DNA from: Staphylococcus equorum
GTDB taxonomy: Bacteria; Bacillota; Bacilli; Staphylococcales; Staphylococcaceae
Reading direction: 5' to 3'
Assembly: GCF_029531845.1 (NCBI RefSeq)
Contig: NZ_JAMBPV010000007.1
Coordinates: 62,001 to 126,000 of the forward strand
Length of the DNA stretch: 64,000 nt
Under the pieces are notes generated by a model that did not search any database, had not been told where the DNA came from, and saw only the letters and a program-made list of their open reading frames with translations. Positions within the stretch are counted from its first letter, which is position 1. Each line of letters opens with the position of its first letter. The position numbers and the translations under genes are program-made. This document shows, one piece after another, positions 9,802 through 19,202 of the stretch.

Positions 9802-10677
9802 ATGGATATTAAACAGATGAAGTATTTTGTTGAAGTTGTAAACCAAAATAGTATGACAAATGCTTCCAAATCTTTATATATTGCTCAGCCAACAATTAGT
9901 AAAGCGATAAAAGATTTAGAAAAAGAATTGAACATGACACTTTTCGATCGCAGTAAACGACAACTTGCATTGACTGATGCAGGAAGAGTGTTTTATCAAA
10001 AAAGCAAAGAAATTTTAACACTCTATAATGATTTGCCTAGAGAGGTTAATAGTCTACTTGGTTTAGAAACAGGTCATATCAGTATAGGTTTATCTGCAGT
10101 GATGAACATGAATAAGTTTATTCATATACTTGGTGAGTTTCATCAAAAATACCCAAATGTAACATATAATTTAGTTGAAAACGGTGGGAAGATGATTGAG
10201 ACTCAGTTAATTAAAGATGAGATTGATATTGGTATCACCACAATCCCTGTAGATCAGTCCATTTTTCATTCTGTGTTGTTATACGAAGAAGAATTGAAAC
10301 TCGTATTGAATAAAGAGCATAAATTGGCCAATTATGAACAAGTAGACATGAGTATGTTAAAAGATGAGGACTTTATACTATTTAATGAAGATTTCTATTT
10401 GAATGACAAAATTATTGAAGCGGCTAAAAATTCAGGATTTGTGCCAAATACAATTTCTAAAATTTCTCAGTGGAACTTTATTGAAAATTTATTAAGTGCA
10501 CATCTTGGTGTGAGTATCTTACCAGAGAATATTGTGAATTTACTTGATGGTAATTTTAAAAGTATAAAAATTGATGACTCAGCAATGCGTTGGGAGTTAG
10601 GCGTTATATGGAAAAAGGATAAATATTTAAGCCATGCGACTAAAAAGTGGATTAAATTTATGAAACAACGATTATAA
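9802..10677 (+). CDS. cidR: LysR-type regulator CidR
   Basis: A 291-residue LysR activator. The winged helix is at residues 1-60 (MDIKQMKYFVEVV, then NASKSLYIAQPTISKAI). The effector domain begins near 90 with GHISIGLSAVMNM and contains PNVTYNLVENGGK. In S. aureus CidR responds to acetate and weak acid and activates cidABC and alsSD. Here it lies directly upstream of cidABC on the same strand, separated by a terminator, as in S. aureus. GGAGA precedes the ATG. Confidence 0.94.
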   Translation: MDIKQMKYFVEVVNQNSMTNASKSLYIAQPTISKAIKDLEKELNMTLFDRSKRQLALTDAGRVFYQKSKEILTLYNDLPREVNSLLGLETGHISIGLSAVMNMNKFIHILGEFHQKYPNVTYNLVENGGKMIETQLIKDEIDIGITTIPVDQSIFHSVLLYEEELKLVLNKEHKLANYEQVDMSMLKDEDFILFNEDFYLNDKIIEAAKNSGFVPNTISKISQWNFIENLLSAHLGVSILPENIVNLLDGNFKSIKIDDSAMRWELGVIWKKDKYLSHATKKWIKFMKQRL

Positions 10678-10718
10678 AAAGTACTTATATAGCTTATCGT
10701 TTTTCTAGTCAGTCTTGA

Positions 10719-10766
10719 GAGGGCAGGAAGAAATCAAATTATGATTTCTTCCTGCCCTCGTTTTGT
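10719..10766 (+). terminator. Palindromic terminator, GAAATCAAA family copy a
   Basis: GAGGGCAGGAAGAAATCA pairs perfectly with its complement ending at 10759 (18 bp), followed by a short T-run. The core is shared with hairpins at 20868 and 60268. It separates cidR from cidABC. The rest of the 346-base gap holds the cid promoter region. Confidence 0.85.
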
Positions 10767-10962
10767 TTACAACAACGTAAATAATCAAATATAAAGTCAT
10801 GTAAGTGTCGTGATAGCAGAGAATTTTGAATGAAAAGGATGAATATGTAAAGTTTAATTTTAGGCTTTAGTATAATGAAATATAATACACTTAATCGCTT
10901 ACATGAAAAAAAGTAATAAGTGTCATCGATAATCAATATTTTTATTATATTACGTACGGGCT

Positions 10963-10968
10963 TATACT
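10963..10968 (+). promoter_or_regulatory. Candidate -10 box of the cidABC promoter
   Basis: TATACT lies about 55 bases before cidA. No good -35 box sits 17 bases upstream (TTTTTA at 10940-10945), as expected for a promoter needing an activator such as CidR. This is an inference from base composition and context only. Confidence 0.35.
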
Positions 10969-11023
10969 AGTATATGTAATCAATAAAACACCAAATAAAA
11001 ATGACGATAAAGGGATGATAAAA

Positions 11024-11410
11024 ATGCAGATGTCACTAAAGGTAGTTAGAGTTTTATTTCAAATATTAATGATTATGGCTATTACGTATGCTGGAAATGT
11101 CTTGCAAAGTGTTCTGCACATTCCAATTGCAGGAAGCATCGTAGGCCTAATCTTATTTTTTCTCTTACTACAATTTAAAATAATCCCATCACAATGGGTT
11201 AGTAAAGGTTCGAATTTTTTCTTAACAACTATGGTATTTTTCTTTGTACCTTCTGTTGTAGGTGTCATGGATGTTGTATCTGAAATTAATTTGAATTTCA
11301 TTTTATTCTTCGCAATGATTATTTTAGGAACTTGCTGTGTTGCTTTAATTTCAGGGTTTATAGCGGAGAAAATGGTTAGAACTACAGAATATGGGAATGG
11401 AAAAGATTAG
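11024..11410 (+). CDS. cidA: Holin-like protein CidA
   Basis: A 128-residue membrane protein with four hydrophobic segments, of the CidA/LrgA family. It is thought to promote murein hydrolase activity and cell death or lysis in biofilms. [19 protein letters not shown] and the [10 protein letters not shown] segment are typical of the family. I use ATG 11024, nine bases after AAAGGG. The in-frame ATG at 11015 directly abuts the ribosome binding site. cidB follows with no gap. Confidence 0.92.
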   Translation: MQMSLKVVRVLFQILMIMAITYAGNVLQSVLHIPIAGSIVGLILFFLLLQFKIIPSQWVSKGSNFFLTTMVFFFVPSVVGVMDVVSEINLNFILFFAMIILGTCCVALISGFIAEKMVRTTEYGNGKD

Positions 11411-12097
11411 ATGACACTTTTAAATGCATTGTTAATGATTGTATTAACAATTGTTATGTATGCTGGAGCTAAAAAATTACAGCAAAAGTATAAAAACCCG
11501 TTTTTAAATCCAGCACTCATATCTTCTATTGGTATTATTACTATCTTGCTTCTATTTAATGTAGATTATCAAGGTTATATGGTTGGCGGTCAATGGATTA
11601 ATTATCTATTAAATTGTACGGTGGTTTGTTTAGCTTTTCCTTTATATCAGAACCGTCATAAAATATTAAAACATGCCAATATCATATTCAGTAGTGTCTT
11701 CTCAGCAGTCATATTAAACTTCGTATTTATATTTTGTTTATTGAAAATACTAGGTTATTCAAGAGAAGTTATTATGACGATGTTACCACGATCCATGACT
11801 GCCGCAGTTGGTATAGAAGTTTCAAATCAACTGGGCGGGGTAGATACGATTACTGTTATGTTTATTGTCGCAACAGGATTAATTGGTAGTATATTAGGCT
11901 CTTATTTATTAAAAGTGGGAAGATTTAAGACCGCTATTGCAAAAGGTTTAACGTACGGTAATGCTTCACATGCATTTGGTACGGCACAAGCATTCGAAAT
12001 AGATGGTGAGTCGGGTGCTTTTAGTTCTATCGGCATGATTTTAACAGCCGTATTAAGTTCCATTGTCTTACCGATACTCGTCCTCTTATTATATTAA
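11411..12097 (+). CDS. cidB: CidB, LrgB-family membrane partner of CidA
   Basis: A 228-residue protein with about six to seven membrane segments. It has LrgB/CidB family features such as [15 protein letters not shown] near 138-152 and [16 protein letters not shown]. It acts with CidA in control of lysis, and related proteins have been proposed to carry small metabolites such as pyruvate. The ATG starts immediately after the cidA TAG, so the two are co-translated. Confidence 0.92.
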   Translation: MTLLNALLMIVLTIVMYAGAKKLQQKYKNPFLNPALISSIGIITILLLFNVDYQGYMVGGQWINYLLNCTVVCLAFPLYQNRHKILKHANIIFSSVFSAVILNFVFIFCLLKILGYSREVIMTMLPRSMTAAVGIEVSNQLGGVDTITVMFIVATGLIGSILGSYLLKVGRFKTAIAKGLTYGNASHAFGTAQAFEIDGESGAFSSIGMILTAVLSSIVLPILVLLLY

Positions 12098-12189
12098 GTT
12101 TTAAAAACGAACTAGATATTTTACTGCAAATAACATCGAAAGAATCAACGATTTAAAATGATTGAAATTTGAAAGGAGCTATTTTAAAA

Positions 12190-13932
12190 ATGGCAAAAAT
12201 AAAAGCAAATGAAGCATTAGTAAAAGCGTTGCAAGCATGGGATATTGATCATTTATATGGTATTCCAGGAGATTCTATAGATGCAGTCGTAGATAGTTTA
12301 AGAACAGTTAGAAATAATATTAAATTTGTTAACGTTAGACACGAAGAAGTAGCAAGTCTAACTGCTTCAAGTTATACGAAAGTGACTGGTAAAATTGGGG
12401 TAGCATTGAGTATTGGTGGTCCTGGTGTAATTCATTTACTTAACGGTATGTATGATGCAAAAATGGACAATGTACCTCAACTTATTTTAGCAGGTCAAAC
12501 AGATAGCACAGCTTTAGGTACGAAAGCATTCCAAGAAACAGATATTAGCAAATTAGTTGATGACGTGTCAGTTTATAACCGTCAAATATCTGAAAATGAC
12601 AAAGATATATTTGGTATTGTCAATGAAGCGATTCGTACTGCATATGAGAAAAAAGGTGTAGCCGTATTAATCTTGCCGAATAACTTATTAACAAATAAAG
12701 TTAAAGATACAACAAATACAAAAGTGGACACTGCACCACCAGCGCGTGTAACACCAAAACCACGTAGTATTAAAAAAGCAACTAAGCTTATCAATAAAAG
12801 TAAACGTCCAGTAGTGCTTGTCGGTATGGGTGCTAAACATGCCAAAGATGAACTGCTTCAATTTATTGAAGCGGTGAAAATCCCTTCAATTATCACGCTA
12901 CCTGCGAAAGGTTTATTAGCAGATGCTCATCCTTATAATATTGGTAATCTAGGTAAAATCGGTACGAAAACATCTTACCAAACAATCCAAGATGCTGACT
13001 TATTAATCATGATTGGTACGAACTATCCTTACGTGGATTATTTACCTAAAAAAAATATTAAAGCAATTCAAATAGATAATAATGCTGAAAATATTGGCCA
13101 TCGTTTTGATGTGAATGTGGGTATTGTTGGTGACAGTAAATTATCATTGCTACAATTAACAGATTCAGTAAAACATGTATCAGAGCGTGACTTCTTAACT
13201 AAAACGTTAGAAAGAAAAGCAACTTGGGATGCATGGATGGCAAAAGATAGAGAAAATAACAGTAAGCCAATTAGACCAGAACGTCTAATGGATGCGATAA
13301 ACGAAGTAAGAACAGACGATGCAATCTTTTCTATTGATGTAGGTACATCAACAGTATGGTCAACACGTTATTTAAACTTAACAGTTAACAATAAATTTAT
13401 AGTATCTAGTTGGTTAGGTACAATGGGTTGTGCATTACCAGGTGCAATTGCTGCTAAAACTGCATACCCTAACCGTCAAGTTATCGGTATTGCCGGTGAT
13501 GGTGGATTCCAAATGGTAATGCATGATTTTGCTACAGCAGTACAATATGATTTACCAATGACATTCTTTGTGTTAAATAATCAACAACTTTCATTCATTA
13601 AATATGAACAACAAGCAGCTGGTGAATTAGAATATGCAATTGATTTCACAGATATTGATTACGCAAAATTTGCTGAAAGTTGTGGTGGCGTTGGTTACAC
13701 ATTAACTGATCCAAATAGAATTGATGAAGTAGTTGAAGATGCAATGTCACAAGACCGTCCAACAATTGTCAACGTGTACGTTGATGAAACTGCTGCGCCA
13801 TTACCAGGTAAGATTGTGATGGATGAAGCAATGAATTATGGTAAATGGGCATTTAGATCAATTACTGAAGATGGAAAATTAGACTTAGATGAATTACCTC
13901 CAATGTCAACAGCGGTAAAACGTTTCTTCTAA
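12190..13932 (+). CDS. cidC: Pyruvate oxidase CidC (pyruvate:menaquinone oxidoreductase)
   Basis: A 580-residue thiamine diphosphate and FAD flavoenzyme that oxidatively decarboxylates pyruvate to acetate and passes electrons to the quinone pool. The N-terminal PYR domain holds the catalytic Glu in VRHEEVAS. The central FAD-type domain starts around 190. The C-terminal PP domain has the diphosphate motif GDGGFQM ending in the Asn-Asn pair. GAAAGGAG lies 11 bases before ATG 12190; an upstream TTG at 12169 overlaps it and is not used. Third gene of cidABC, linking overflow acetate to the cell-death proteins. Confidence 0.95.
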   Translation: MAKIKANEALVKALQAWDIDHLYGIPGDSIDAVVDSLRTVRNNIKFVNVRHEEVASLTASSYTKVTGKIGVALSIGGPGVIHLLNGMYDAKMDNVPQLILAGQTDSTALGTKAFQETDISKLVDDVSVYNRQISENDKDIFGIVNEAIRTAYEKKGVAVLILPNNLLTNKVKDTTNTKVDTAPPARVTPKPRSIKKATKLINKSKRPVVLVGMGAKHAKDELLQFIEAVKIPSIITLPAKGLLADAHPYNIGNLGKIGTKTSYQTIQDADLLIMIGTNYPYVDYLPKKNIKAIQIDNNAENIGHRFDVNVGIVGDSKLSLLQLTDSVKHVSERDFLTKTLERKATWDAWMAKDRENNSKPIRPERLMDAINEVRTDDAIFSIDVGTSTVWSTRYLNLTVNNKFIVSSWLGTMGCALPGAIAAKTAYPNRQVIGIAGDGGFQMVMHDFATAVQYDLPMTFFVLNNQQLSFIKYEQQAAGELEYAIDFTDIDYAKFAESCGGVGYTLTDPNRIDEVVEDAMSQDRPTIVNVYVDETAAPLPGKIVMDEAMNYGKWAFRSITEDGKLDLDELPPMSTAVKRFF

Positions 13933-13950
13933 TTTTATATATTAACTTAG

Positions 13951-13985
13951 GCTATCAAACAATTTTCTGTTTGATAGCTTTTTTA
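13951..13985 (+). terminator. Terminator of cidABC
   Basis: GCTATCAAAC and GTTTGATAGC form a 10-bp stem with an eight-base loop followed by TTTTTT. Confidence 0.85.
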
Positions 13986-14209
13986 ATTATCTAGAGCAAA
14001 AATTTTATTATTATAAGTATTGCTATTTCATACTCATTTTCCTATGTAGCGTTTCGTATGCTAATGCATAATAAATGTTAAAATTATAAAGCGAAAACTT
14101 ATTTTATAAAAATTAACACGGAAGCTTATTTCACAAAAAATAGGCTATATATGTATATAAATAGCAAACAGCGACGAACGTTAGTTTGAGTGAAGAAAGG
14201 ATGATCCTA

Positions 14210-15604
14210 ATGTTTAAATCATTTTTTAAATTAAATCGTTTTAAAACACCACATACATATGCGTTATTATTAATAATTATTGTTTTTTCAAGTTTACTTA
14301 CATACTTAATACCAGCGGGTGAGTATGCACGCGAGAAAAAAGATGGACAAACGCTAGTTGTTTCAGGATCATACCAAGAAGTAGAACAACATGGTGTATC
14401 GTTTTTCGATATATTTCGTGCAATACCTGAAGGGTTAATTAGCGGTGGGGAAATTGTATTTTACATCTTTTTAGTAGGTGGCGCATTCGGTATTGTACAT
14501 AAGACGGGCGCATTTGAAAACGGTGTCAATAAAGCAATGCAAGCATTAGGAACTTATAAAGGGCTTATGATTCCTTTAACAATGACTATCTTCTCTATAC
14601 TAGGTTTTTCAATTGGCTTAGCAGAAGAAACAATTATTTTCGTGCCTATCGGTATCATTATAGCTCGAACATTAGGTTATGATGCACTTACAGGTGCTGC
14701 AATGGTAATACTTGGTGCAGCCAGTGGATTTATAGGCGGTATGCTCAACCCATTTACAGTCGGCGTAGCCCAATCTGTAGCTGAATTACCAATGTTTTCA
14801 GGTTGGGGATTACGAACAATCATTTATCTATTTATTTTAAGTGCAGCGATAATGACAGTAATGCTTTATGCACGAAAAGTTAAGAAGGATAAAACTAAAA
14901 GTCTCGTTTATGAATTGGAACAAGCAGAAGGTGATGTAGAAAGCCAAATGTCCACGCCACGCTTTACGAAAAGACAAGCGATAGGTTTAGGTTTAATCGT
15001 TGCAGCGATTGTATTAAATGTATATGGCATTTTTACTTATGGTTGGTCATTTAATGAAATGAGTGCCAATTTTTTACTAGCTGGTTTATTAGCAGGTTTC
15101 ATTGGTGGACTAGGGATGAATGGCACTTTCGATGCAATGATTGAAGGTATGAAAGATATACTTTTTGGTGCCATGATTGTCGGCTTTGCTAAAGGTATTA
15201 TTGTGATTTTAGAGAATGGTCAAGTTATCGATACAATTGTATATGGCATGACAACTTTATTAGCAGATATACCTGCTTCAATGGTTATCATAGCAATGTT
15301 TATACTACAATTTTGTTTGAACTTCTTTATACCCTCTGGTTCAGGCCAAGCATTAACAACTATGCCCTTAATGGTGCCTATATCTGACTTATTAAACATT
15401 AATAGACAAGTTACTGTGCTTGCCTTCCAATATGGCGATGCGATTAGTAATGTGTTATTCCCAACATCCGCAATACTTATGGGCGCATTAGCAGTTGGAA
15501 AAATAACTTACACACAATGGCTTAAATTTGCGTGGAAGTTAATTGTGTTATGGGTAGTAATTTGTAGTATCGGGATGTCTATCGCATTAATAATCGGCTA
15601 CTAA
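14210..15604 (+). CDS. YfcC-family (DcuC-like) carrier
   Basis: A 464-residue membrane carrier with about twelve hydrophobic segments, assigned to the YfcC family by motifs such as GGAFGIVHKTGAFE, GLAEETIIFVPIGI and FIPSGSGQALTTMPLM. The family contains C4-dicarboxylate and arginine/ornithine-type carriers; the substrate here is not predictable. ATG 14210 follows AGAAAGG by nine bases, while two in-frame upstream starts overlap or precede that site. Its only obvious downstream terminator is the ptsG attenuator, so some readthrough into ptsG is conceivable. Confidence 0.85.
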   Translation: MFKSFFKLNRFKTPHTYALLLIIIVFSSLLTYLIPAGEYAREKKDGQTLVVSGSYQEVEQHGVSFFDIFRAIPEGLISGGEIVFYIFLVGGAFGIVHKTGAFENGVNKAMQALGTYKGLMIPLTMTIFSILGFSIGLAEETIIFVPIGIIIARTLGYDALTGAAMVILGAASGFIGGMLNPFTVGVAQSVAELPMFSGWGLRTIIYLFILSAAIMTVMLYARKVKKDKTKSLVYELEQAEGDVESQMSTPRFTKRQAIGLGLIVAAIVLNVYGIFTYGWSFNEMSANFLLAGLLAGFIGGLGMNGTFDAMIEGMKDILFGAMIVGFAKGIIVILENGQVIDTIVYGMTTLLADIPASMVIIAMFILQFCLNFFIPSGSGQALTTMPLMVPISDLLNINRQVTVLAFQYGDAISNVLFPTSAILMGALAVGKITYTQWLKFAWKLIVLWVVICSIGMSIALIIGY

Positions 15605-15662
15605 TTGCGCATCATAGTGAAAAGAAGTTATAGCATTTTGAAATATAGGATACGAATTGATA

Positions 15663-15691
15663 TTGTATAAAATTTTAAAATAGTATATACT
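15663..15691 (+). promoter_or_regulatory. ptsG promoter
   Basis: TTGTAT (15663-15668) and TATACT (15686-15691) are separated by exactly 17 bases. Transcription would begin near 15698, placing the RAT site 17 or so bases into the leader. Confidence 0.6.
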
Positions 15692-15714
15692 AAATTAAAA
15701 CAAATCGTCATATT

Positions 15715-15743
15715 GCGTGTTACTGGTTAAGCAGGCATGAGCA
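15715..15743 (+). promoter_or_regulatory. GlcT-type ribonucleic antiterminator (RAT)
   Basis: The leader contains GTGTTACTG followed by GCAGGCATGAG. This matches the glucose-type RAT recognised by GlcT rather than the LicT type, which has GCAGGCAAAACC. Its right half overlaps the left arm of the terminator at 15733, so binding of the antiterminator and termination exclude each other. Confidence 0.8.
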
Positions 15744-15787
15744 AACAAAGCGACTATCGGGAATAGTCTGTTTGCTCATGCCTTTTT
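15733..15787 (+). terminator. Leader terminator (attenuator) of ptsG
   Basis: AGGCATGAGCAAACA (15733-15747) pairs perfectly with its complement at 15769-15783. An inner GACTAT/ATAGTC hairpin continues the stem after a four-base bulge, and TTTTT follows. It lies between promoter and start codon and overlaps the RAT. Confidence 0.85.
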
Positions 15788-15832
15788 GTGTACGTTTTGA
15801 CGGTAAAGATATAAGAAGGGATGTTTTTGTAT

Positions 15833-17866
15833 ATGTTTAAGAAGTTTTTTGGACAATTGCAACGAATTGGTAAAGCTTTAATGTTACCAGTCGCAATTTT
15901 ACCAGCCGCTGGTTTATTACTAGCAATCGGTACAGCAATTCAAGGGGAATCCCTACAACAATATCTTCCATTCATACAAAATGGAGGAATTCAAAGCGTC
16001 GGTGAAATGATGGCTGGCGCAGGTGGTATTATATTTGATAATTTGCCAATTATATTTGCGATGGGTGTTGCTATCGGTTTAGCTGGTGGTGACGGTGTTG
16101 CAGCTATTGCTGCATTTGTCGGCTATATTATTATGAATAAAACAATGGGAGCATTTTTACATGTGTCGCCAGATAACGTAAATGATGCTGCGAGTGGTTA
16201 TGCGAGTGTCTTAGGTATACCAACATTACAAACAGGGGTGTTTGGCGGTATTATCATTGGGGCGCTTGCTGCTTGGTGCTATAATAAATTCTTTAATATT
16301 TCATTACCATCATATTTAGGATTCTTTGCTGGTAAACGATTTGTGCCAATTATGATGGCACTGACTTCATTTGTATTAGCATTTCCGATGGCTTTAATTT
16401 GGCCACATATTCAAATGGGTTTAAATGCATTTAGTGAAGGATTACTTGATTCCAATACAGGATTATCTGTATTCTTATTCGGATTTATCAAACGTTTATT
16501 AATACCGTTTGGTTTACACCATATTTTCCACGCACCGTTTTGGTTCGAATTTGGTTCATGGACTAACGCAGCAGGAGATATTATTCGTGGTGACCAACGT
16601 ATCTTTATAGAACAAATACGTGAAGGTAGTCATTTAACAGCAGGTAAATTTATGCAGGGTGAATTTCCAGTAATGATGTTTGGTCTACCTGCAGCAGCTT
16701 TGGCTATTTATCATACAGCGAAACCTGGAAGTAAGAAAATTGTGGCTGGTTTGATGGGTTCTGCAGCTTTAACTTCGTTCTTAACGGGGATTACGGAACC
16801 ATTAGAATTCTCATTCTTATTCGTAGCGCCAGTATTATTCTTTATTCACGCAATACTGGATGGTTTAGCGTTCTTAACAATGTATCTATTAGATGTGCAT
16901 TTAGGTTATACATTCTCGGGTGGTTTTATAGACTTCATATTATTAGGAGTGTTACCGAACCAAACAAATTGGTGGCTAGTGATTCCAGTAGGACTTGTAT
17001 ACGCAGTGATTTACTACTTTGTATTCCGATTCTTTATCACAAAATTCAACTACAAAACGCCTGGTCGTGAAGACAAACAAGTTGAAGCTTCTATTACATC
17101 AGCGAGTGAATTGCCATTTGAAGTATTAGATGCAATGGGTGGGCAAACAAACATTAAACATCTTGACGCTTGTATCACAAGACTACGTGTTGAAGTGAAA
17201 GAGAAGAGTAAGGTCGATGTTGCTGGATTGAAAGCATTGGGTGCTTCTGGCGTGTTAGAAGTGGGTAATAATATGCAAGCAATATTTGGTCCTAAATCTG
17301 ATCAAATCAAGCATGATATGGCTATGATTATGAAAGGTGAAATTACAAAACCAAGTGAAACGACAGTGCCAGTAGAGGATGATAATAAAGTTACACATAT
17401 GGATGATTTGGATGAAATGGAAATTTATTCACCGGGTAGAGGTCAAATCATACCTTTATCAGAAGTACCTGACCAAGTGTTCGCTCAAAAAATGATGGGC
17501 GATGGTGTTGGATTTGTTCCTGAAGATGGAGAAATTGTGGCACCGTTTGACGGTACTGTGAAAACAATATTCCCTACAAAACATGCCATGGGTATAGAGT
17601 CAGATGAAGGCATAGAACTACTTATCCATATTGGTATTGATACCGTTAAATTAGACGGGGCTGGTTTTGAAAGTATGGTTAATACAGGAGACGCAATTAA
17701 AAAAGGACAAACGCTAATGCAAGTTGATTTAGACTATATTAAAGCTAACGCACCTAGCATTGTGACGCCATTGATATTAACAAACTTAGAAAACCGAATA
17801 CTTGAAATAACTGACGTAGAAGATGTGAAATCACAACAATTGATTATGACAGTTAAACAAGACTAA
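15833..17866 (+). CDS. ptsG: Glucose PTS permease, EIICBA
   Basis: Imports and phosphorylates glucose using phosphate passed from HPr. About 677 residues, in the order EIIC (membrane, 1-400), EIIB with phospho-Cys near 447 in CITRLRVEV, and EIIA with phospho-His near 599 in [12 protein letters not shown]. The membrane part, for example [20 protein letters not shown], closely resembles S. aureus PtsG. Three starts are possible: ATG 15821 abuts AGAAGGG, TTG 15827 is six bases from it, and ATG 15833 is twelve. I choose 15833 with modest confidence. Expression is controlled by the antiterminator in its leader; glcT itself is not in the window. Confidence 0.93.
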   Translation: MFKKFFGQLQRIGKALMLPVAILPAAGLLLAIGTAIQGESLQQYLPFIQNGGIQSVGEMMAGAGGIIFDNLPIIFAMGVAIGLAGGDGVAAIAAFVGYIIMNKTMGAFLHVSPDNVNDAASGYASVLGIPTLQTGVFGGIIIGALAAWCYNKFFNISLPSYLGFFAGKRFVPIMMALTSFVLAFPMALIWPHIQMGLNAFSEGLLDSNTGLSVFLFGFIKRLLIPFGLHHIFHAPFWFEFGSWTNAAGDIIRGDQRIFIEQIREGSHLTAGKFMQGEFPVMMFGLPAAALAIYHTAKPGSKKIVAGLMGSAALTSFLTGITEPLEFSFLFVAPVLFFIHAILDGLAFLTMYLLDVHLGYTFSGGFIDFILLGVLPNQTNWWLVIPVGLVYAVIYYFVFRFFITKFNYKTPGREDKQVEASITSASELPFEVLDAMGGQTNIKHLDACITRLRVEVKEKSKVDVAGLKALGASGVLEVGNNMQAIFGPKSDQIKHDMAMIMKGEITKPSETTVPVEDDNKVTHMDDLDEMEIYSPGRGQIIPLSEVPDQVFAQKMMGDGVGFVPEDGEIVAPFDGTVKTIFPTKHAMGIESDEGIELLIHIGIDTVKLDGAGFESMVNTGDAIKKGQTLMQVDLDYIKANAPSIVTPLILTNLENRILEITDVEDVKSQQLIMTVKQD

Positions 17867-17927
17867 ACAATCATAAAAATACAAGCTTTAAATGAAATTA
17901 CAATAACCTAGTTTTATAGCATCTCAA

Positions 17928-17966
17928 ACAGTTCGAATTGATAAAAATTCGAACTGTTTTTTATTT
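17928..17966 (+). terminator. Terminator of ptsG
   Basis: ACAGTTCGAATT and AATTCGAACTGT form a perfect 12-bp stem with a six-base loop, followed by a long T-run. Confidence 0.9.
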
Positions 17967-18045
17967 TTTAAGATAAAATGTTGAAATATTCTGAAATTAT
18001 AAATATCATAGGGATTATGATTATATTAAAAATGAGGGTGAAATT

Positions 18046-18594
18046 ATGAACTATAGACCATCAATGCAGGTGATGCCTAAAGTAACACTTATGCCACCAG
18101 AGTTAAATATGGCTAAAGCATTATATCAAACAATTAAAGAAAATTTTTCACACTTAGAACCATTTTTAGAATTTATTACTGAAGATGTCACAGTGCAAGA
18201 CGAAAGTGCATATTTGAAAATGATGATTCAACAACATGCAGACAATACAGGTCGCTTATTTCTTATTTACTATGAAGATGATCTTATAGGTACCATAGAT
18301 TTACATAAAATAGATACGAAGAATCGTAAAGCAGAAATTGGTTATTGGATTGCTGAAAGTTATTCAGGTAAGCAAATTACAACAACATGTGTAAAGCGTA
18401 TGTGCCATTATGCTTTTGAAACATTAGGCTTAAATAAATTGACTATTTTAGCTGATGTTCGAAATATACCAAGCAATAAAGTTGCTGAAAAAGTTGGCTT
18501 TTCTTTTGTTGCTACTGATTATCAAGATGTGTTCGATGGAAATGAATTTAGAGATATGAACCGTTATATATTATTAAAAGAACATTTTCAATGA
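18046..18594 (+). CDS. RimJ/RimL-like GNAT acetyltransferase
   Basis: A 182-residue acetyl-CoA-dependent N-acetyltransferase of the type that modifies ribosomal protein N-termini. The domain shows NRKAEIGYWIAESYSGKQI at about 93-111, corresponding to the acetyl-CoA binding beta-bulge and loop, and the C-terminal NIPSNKVAEKVGF helix typical of RimL relatives. The usual Q/RxxGxG/A loop is here YSGKQITT. The start ATG follows GAGGGTGAAATT. It is 56 bases upstream of the VOC gene, with no terminator between, so it may be the first gene of a three-gene unit. The substrate is unknown. Confidence 0.85.
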   Translation: MNYRPSMQVMPKVTLMPPELNMAKALYQTIKENFSHLEPFLEFITEDVTVQDESAYLKMMIQQHADNTGRLFLIYYEDDLIGTIDLHKIDTKNRKAEIGYWIAESYSGKQITTTCVKRMCHYAFETLGLNKLTILADVRNIPSNKVAEKVGFSFVATDYQDVFDGNEFRDMNRYILLKEHFQ

Positions 18595-18650
18595 AATAAA
18601 TTAAGCACTTTCACCACGTTTAAAAAATAATATCTTGAAAGGAGATGTAT

Positions 18651-19172
18651 ATGGATATCACAAGGGGCATAAATCATATTGGATTGACAGTACCTGATAT
18701 CGAAGCTGCAACTACATTTTTCAAAGAAGCTTTGAATGGAAAGATTGCCTATGATAGTCAAACCAAAGTTGATGATTCTCGATCAGGTGCATTTGTAGAA
18801 CATGTCTTAGATATAGAACAAGGGGCAAAAATTATAAAAAAGCGCATGATGGTGTTTCATAACGGACCTAATATAGAAATGTTTGAATTTAAAGATGCTA
18901 CTCAGCAAAGTCCGGCATCGTTACAAGATATTGGTTTTACACATATTTCATTTTACGTAGATGATTTTGAAACTACTTTAAACCGAGTGAAACAAGCAGG
19001 TGGCGAAGCAATTTCAGAACCACACAGTAATACAAAATACGAAGATACAACAAATAATAAAACTGTATATATACACACGCCATGGGGAAGTTTAATTGAA
19101 TTACAGACCATCCCTAACGGCTATTATTATCCGGATGACAGTGAAGCTAAAGTGTTTAAGCCTAAAAAATAA
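18651..19172 (+). CDS. VOC (glyoxalase/dioxygenase fold) protein
   Basis: A 173-residue protein with two beta-alpha-beta-beta-beta modules. The first starts GINHIGLTVPDIEAAT with the metal-ligand His near 9. The second module has THISFYVDDFE and a terminal LIELQTI with the ligand Glu. ATG 18651 is six bases from GGAG; the ATG at 18645 sits in the ribosome binding site. It is 30 bases before the PLP enzyme gene and probably co-transcribed. It could be a lyase, an isomerase or a resistance-type binding protein; the sequence does not decide. Confidence 0.85.
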   Translation: MDITRGINHIGLTVPDIEAATTFFKEALNGKIAYDSQTKVDDSRSGAFVEHVLDIEQGAKIIKKRMMVFHNGPNIEMFEFKDATQQSPASLQDIGFTHISFYVDDFETTLNRVKQAGGEAISEPHSNTKYEDTTNNKTVYIHTPWGSLIELQTIPNGYYYPDDSEAKVFKPKK

Positions 19173-19202
19173 AAATTAAACTTTAACTAAGGGGAATTGA
19201 TA

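Noticed and set aside
10887..10902. cre-like TGTAAGCGATTAAG (minus strand) upstream of cidA
   Set aside because: The last two consensus positions fail. CcpA control of cid is plausible biologically but this site is too weak to list.
10739..10936. A 65-codon minus-strand frame between cidR and cidA
   Set aside because: It overlaps the palindromic terminator and the cid promoter region and has no family features.
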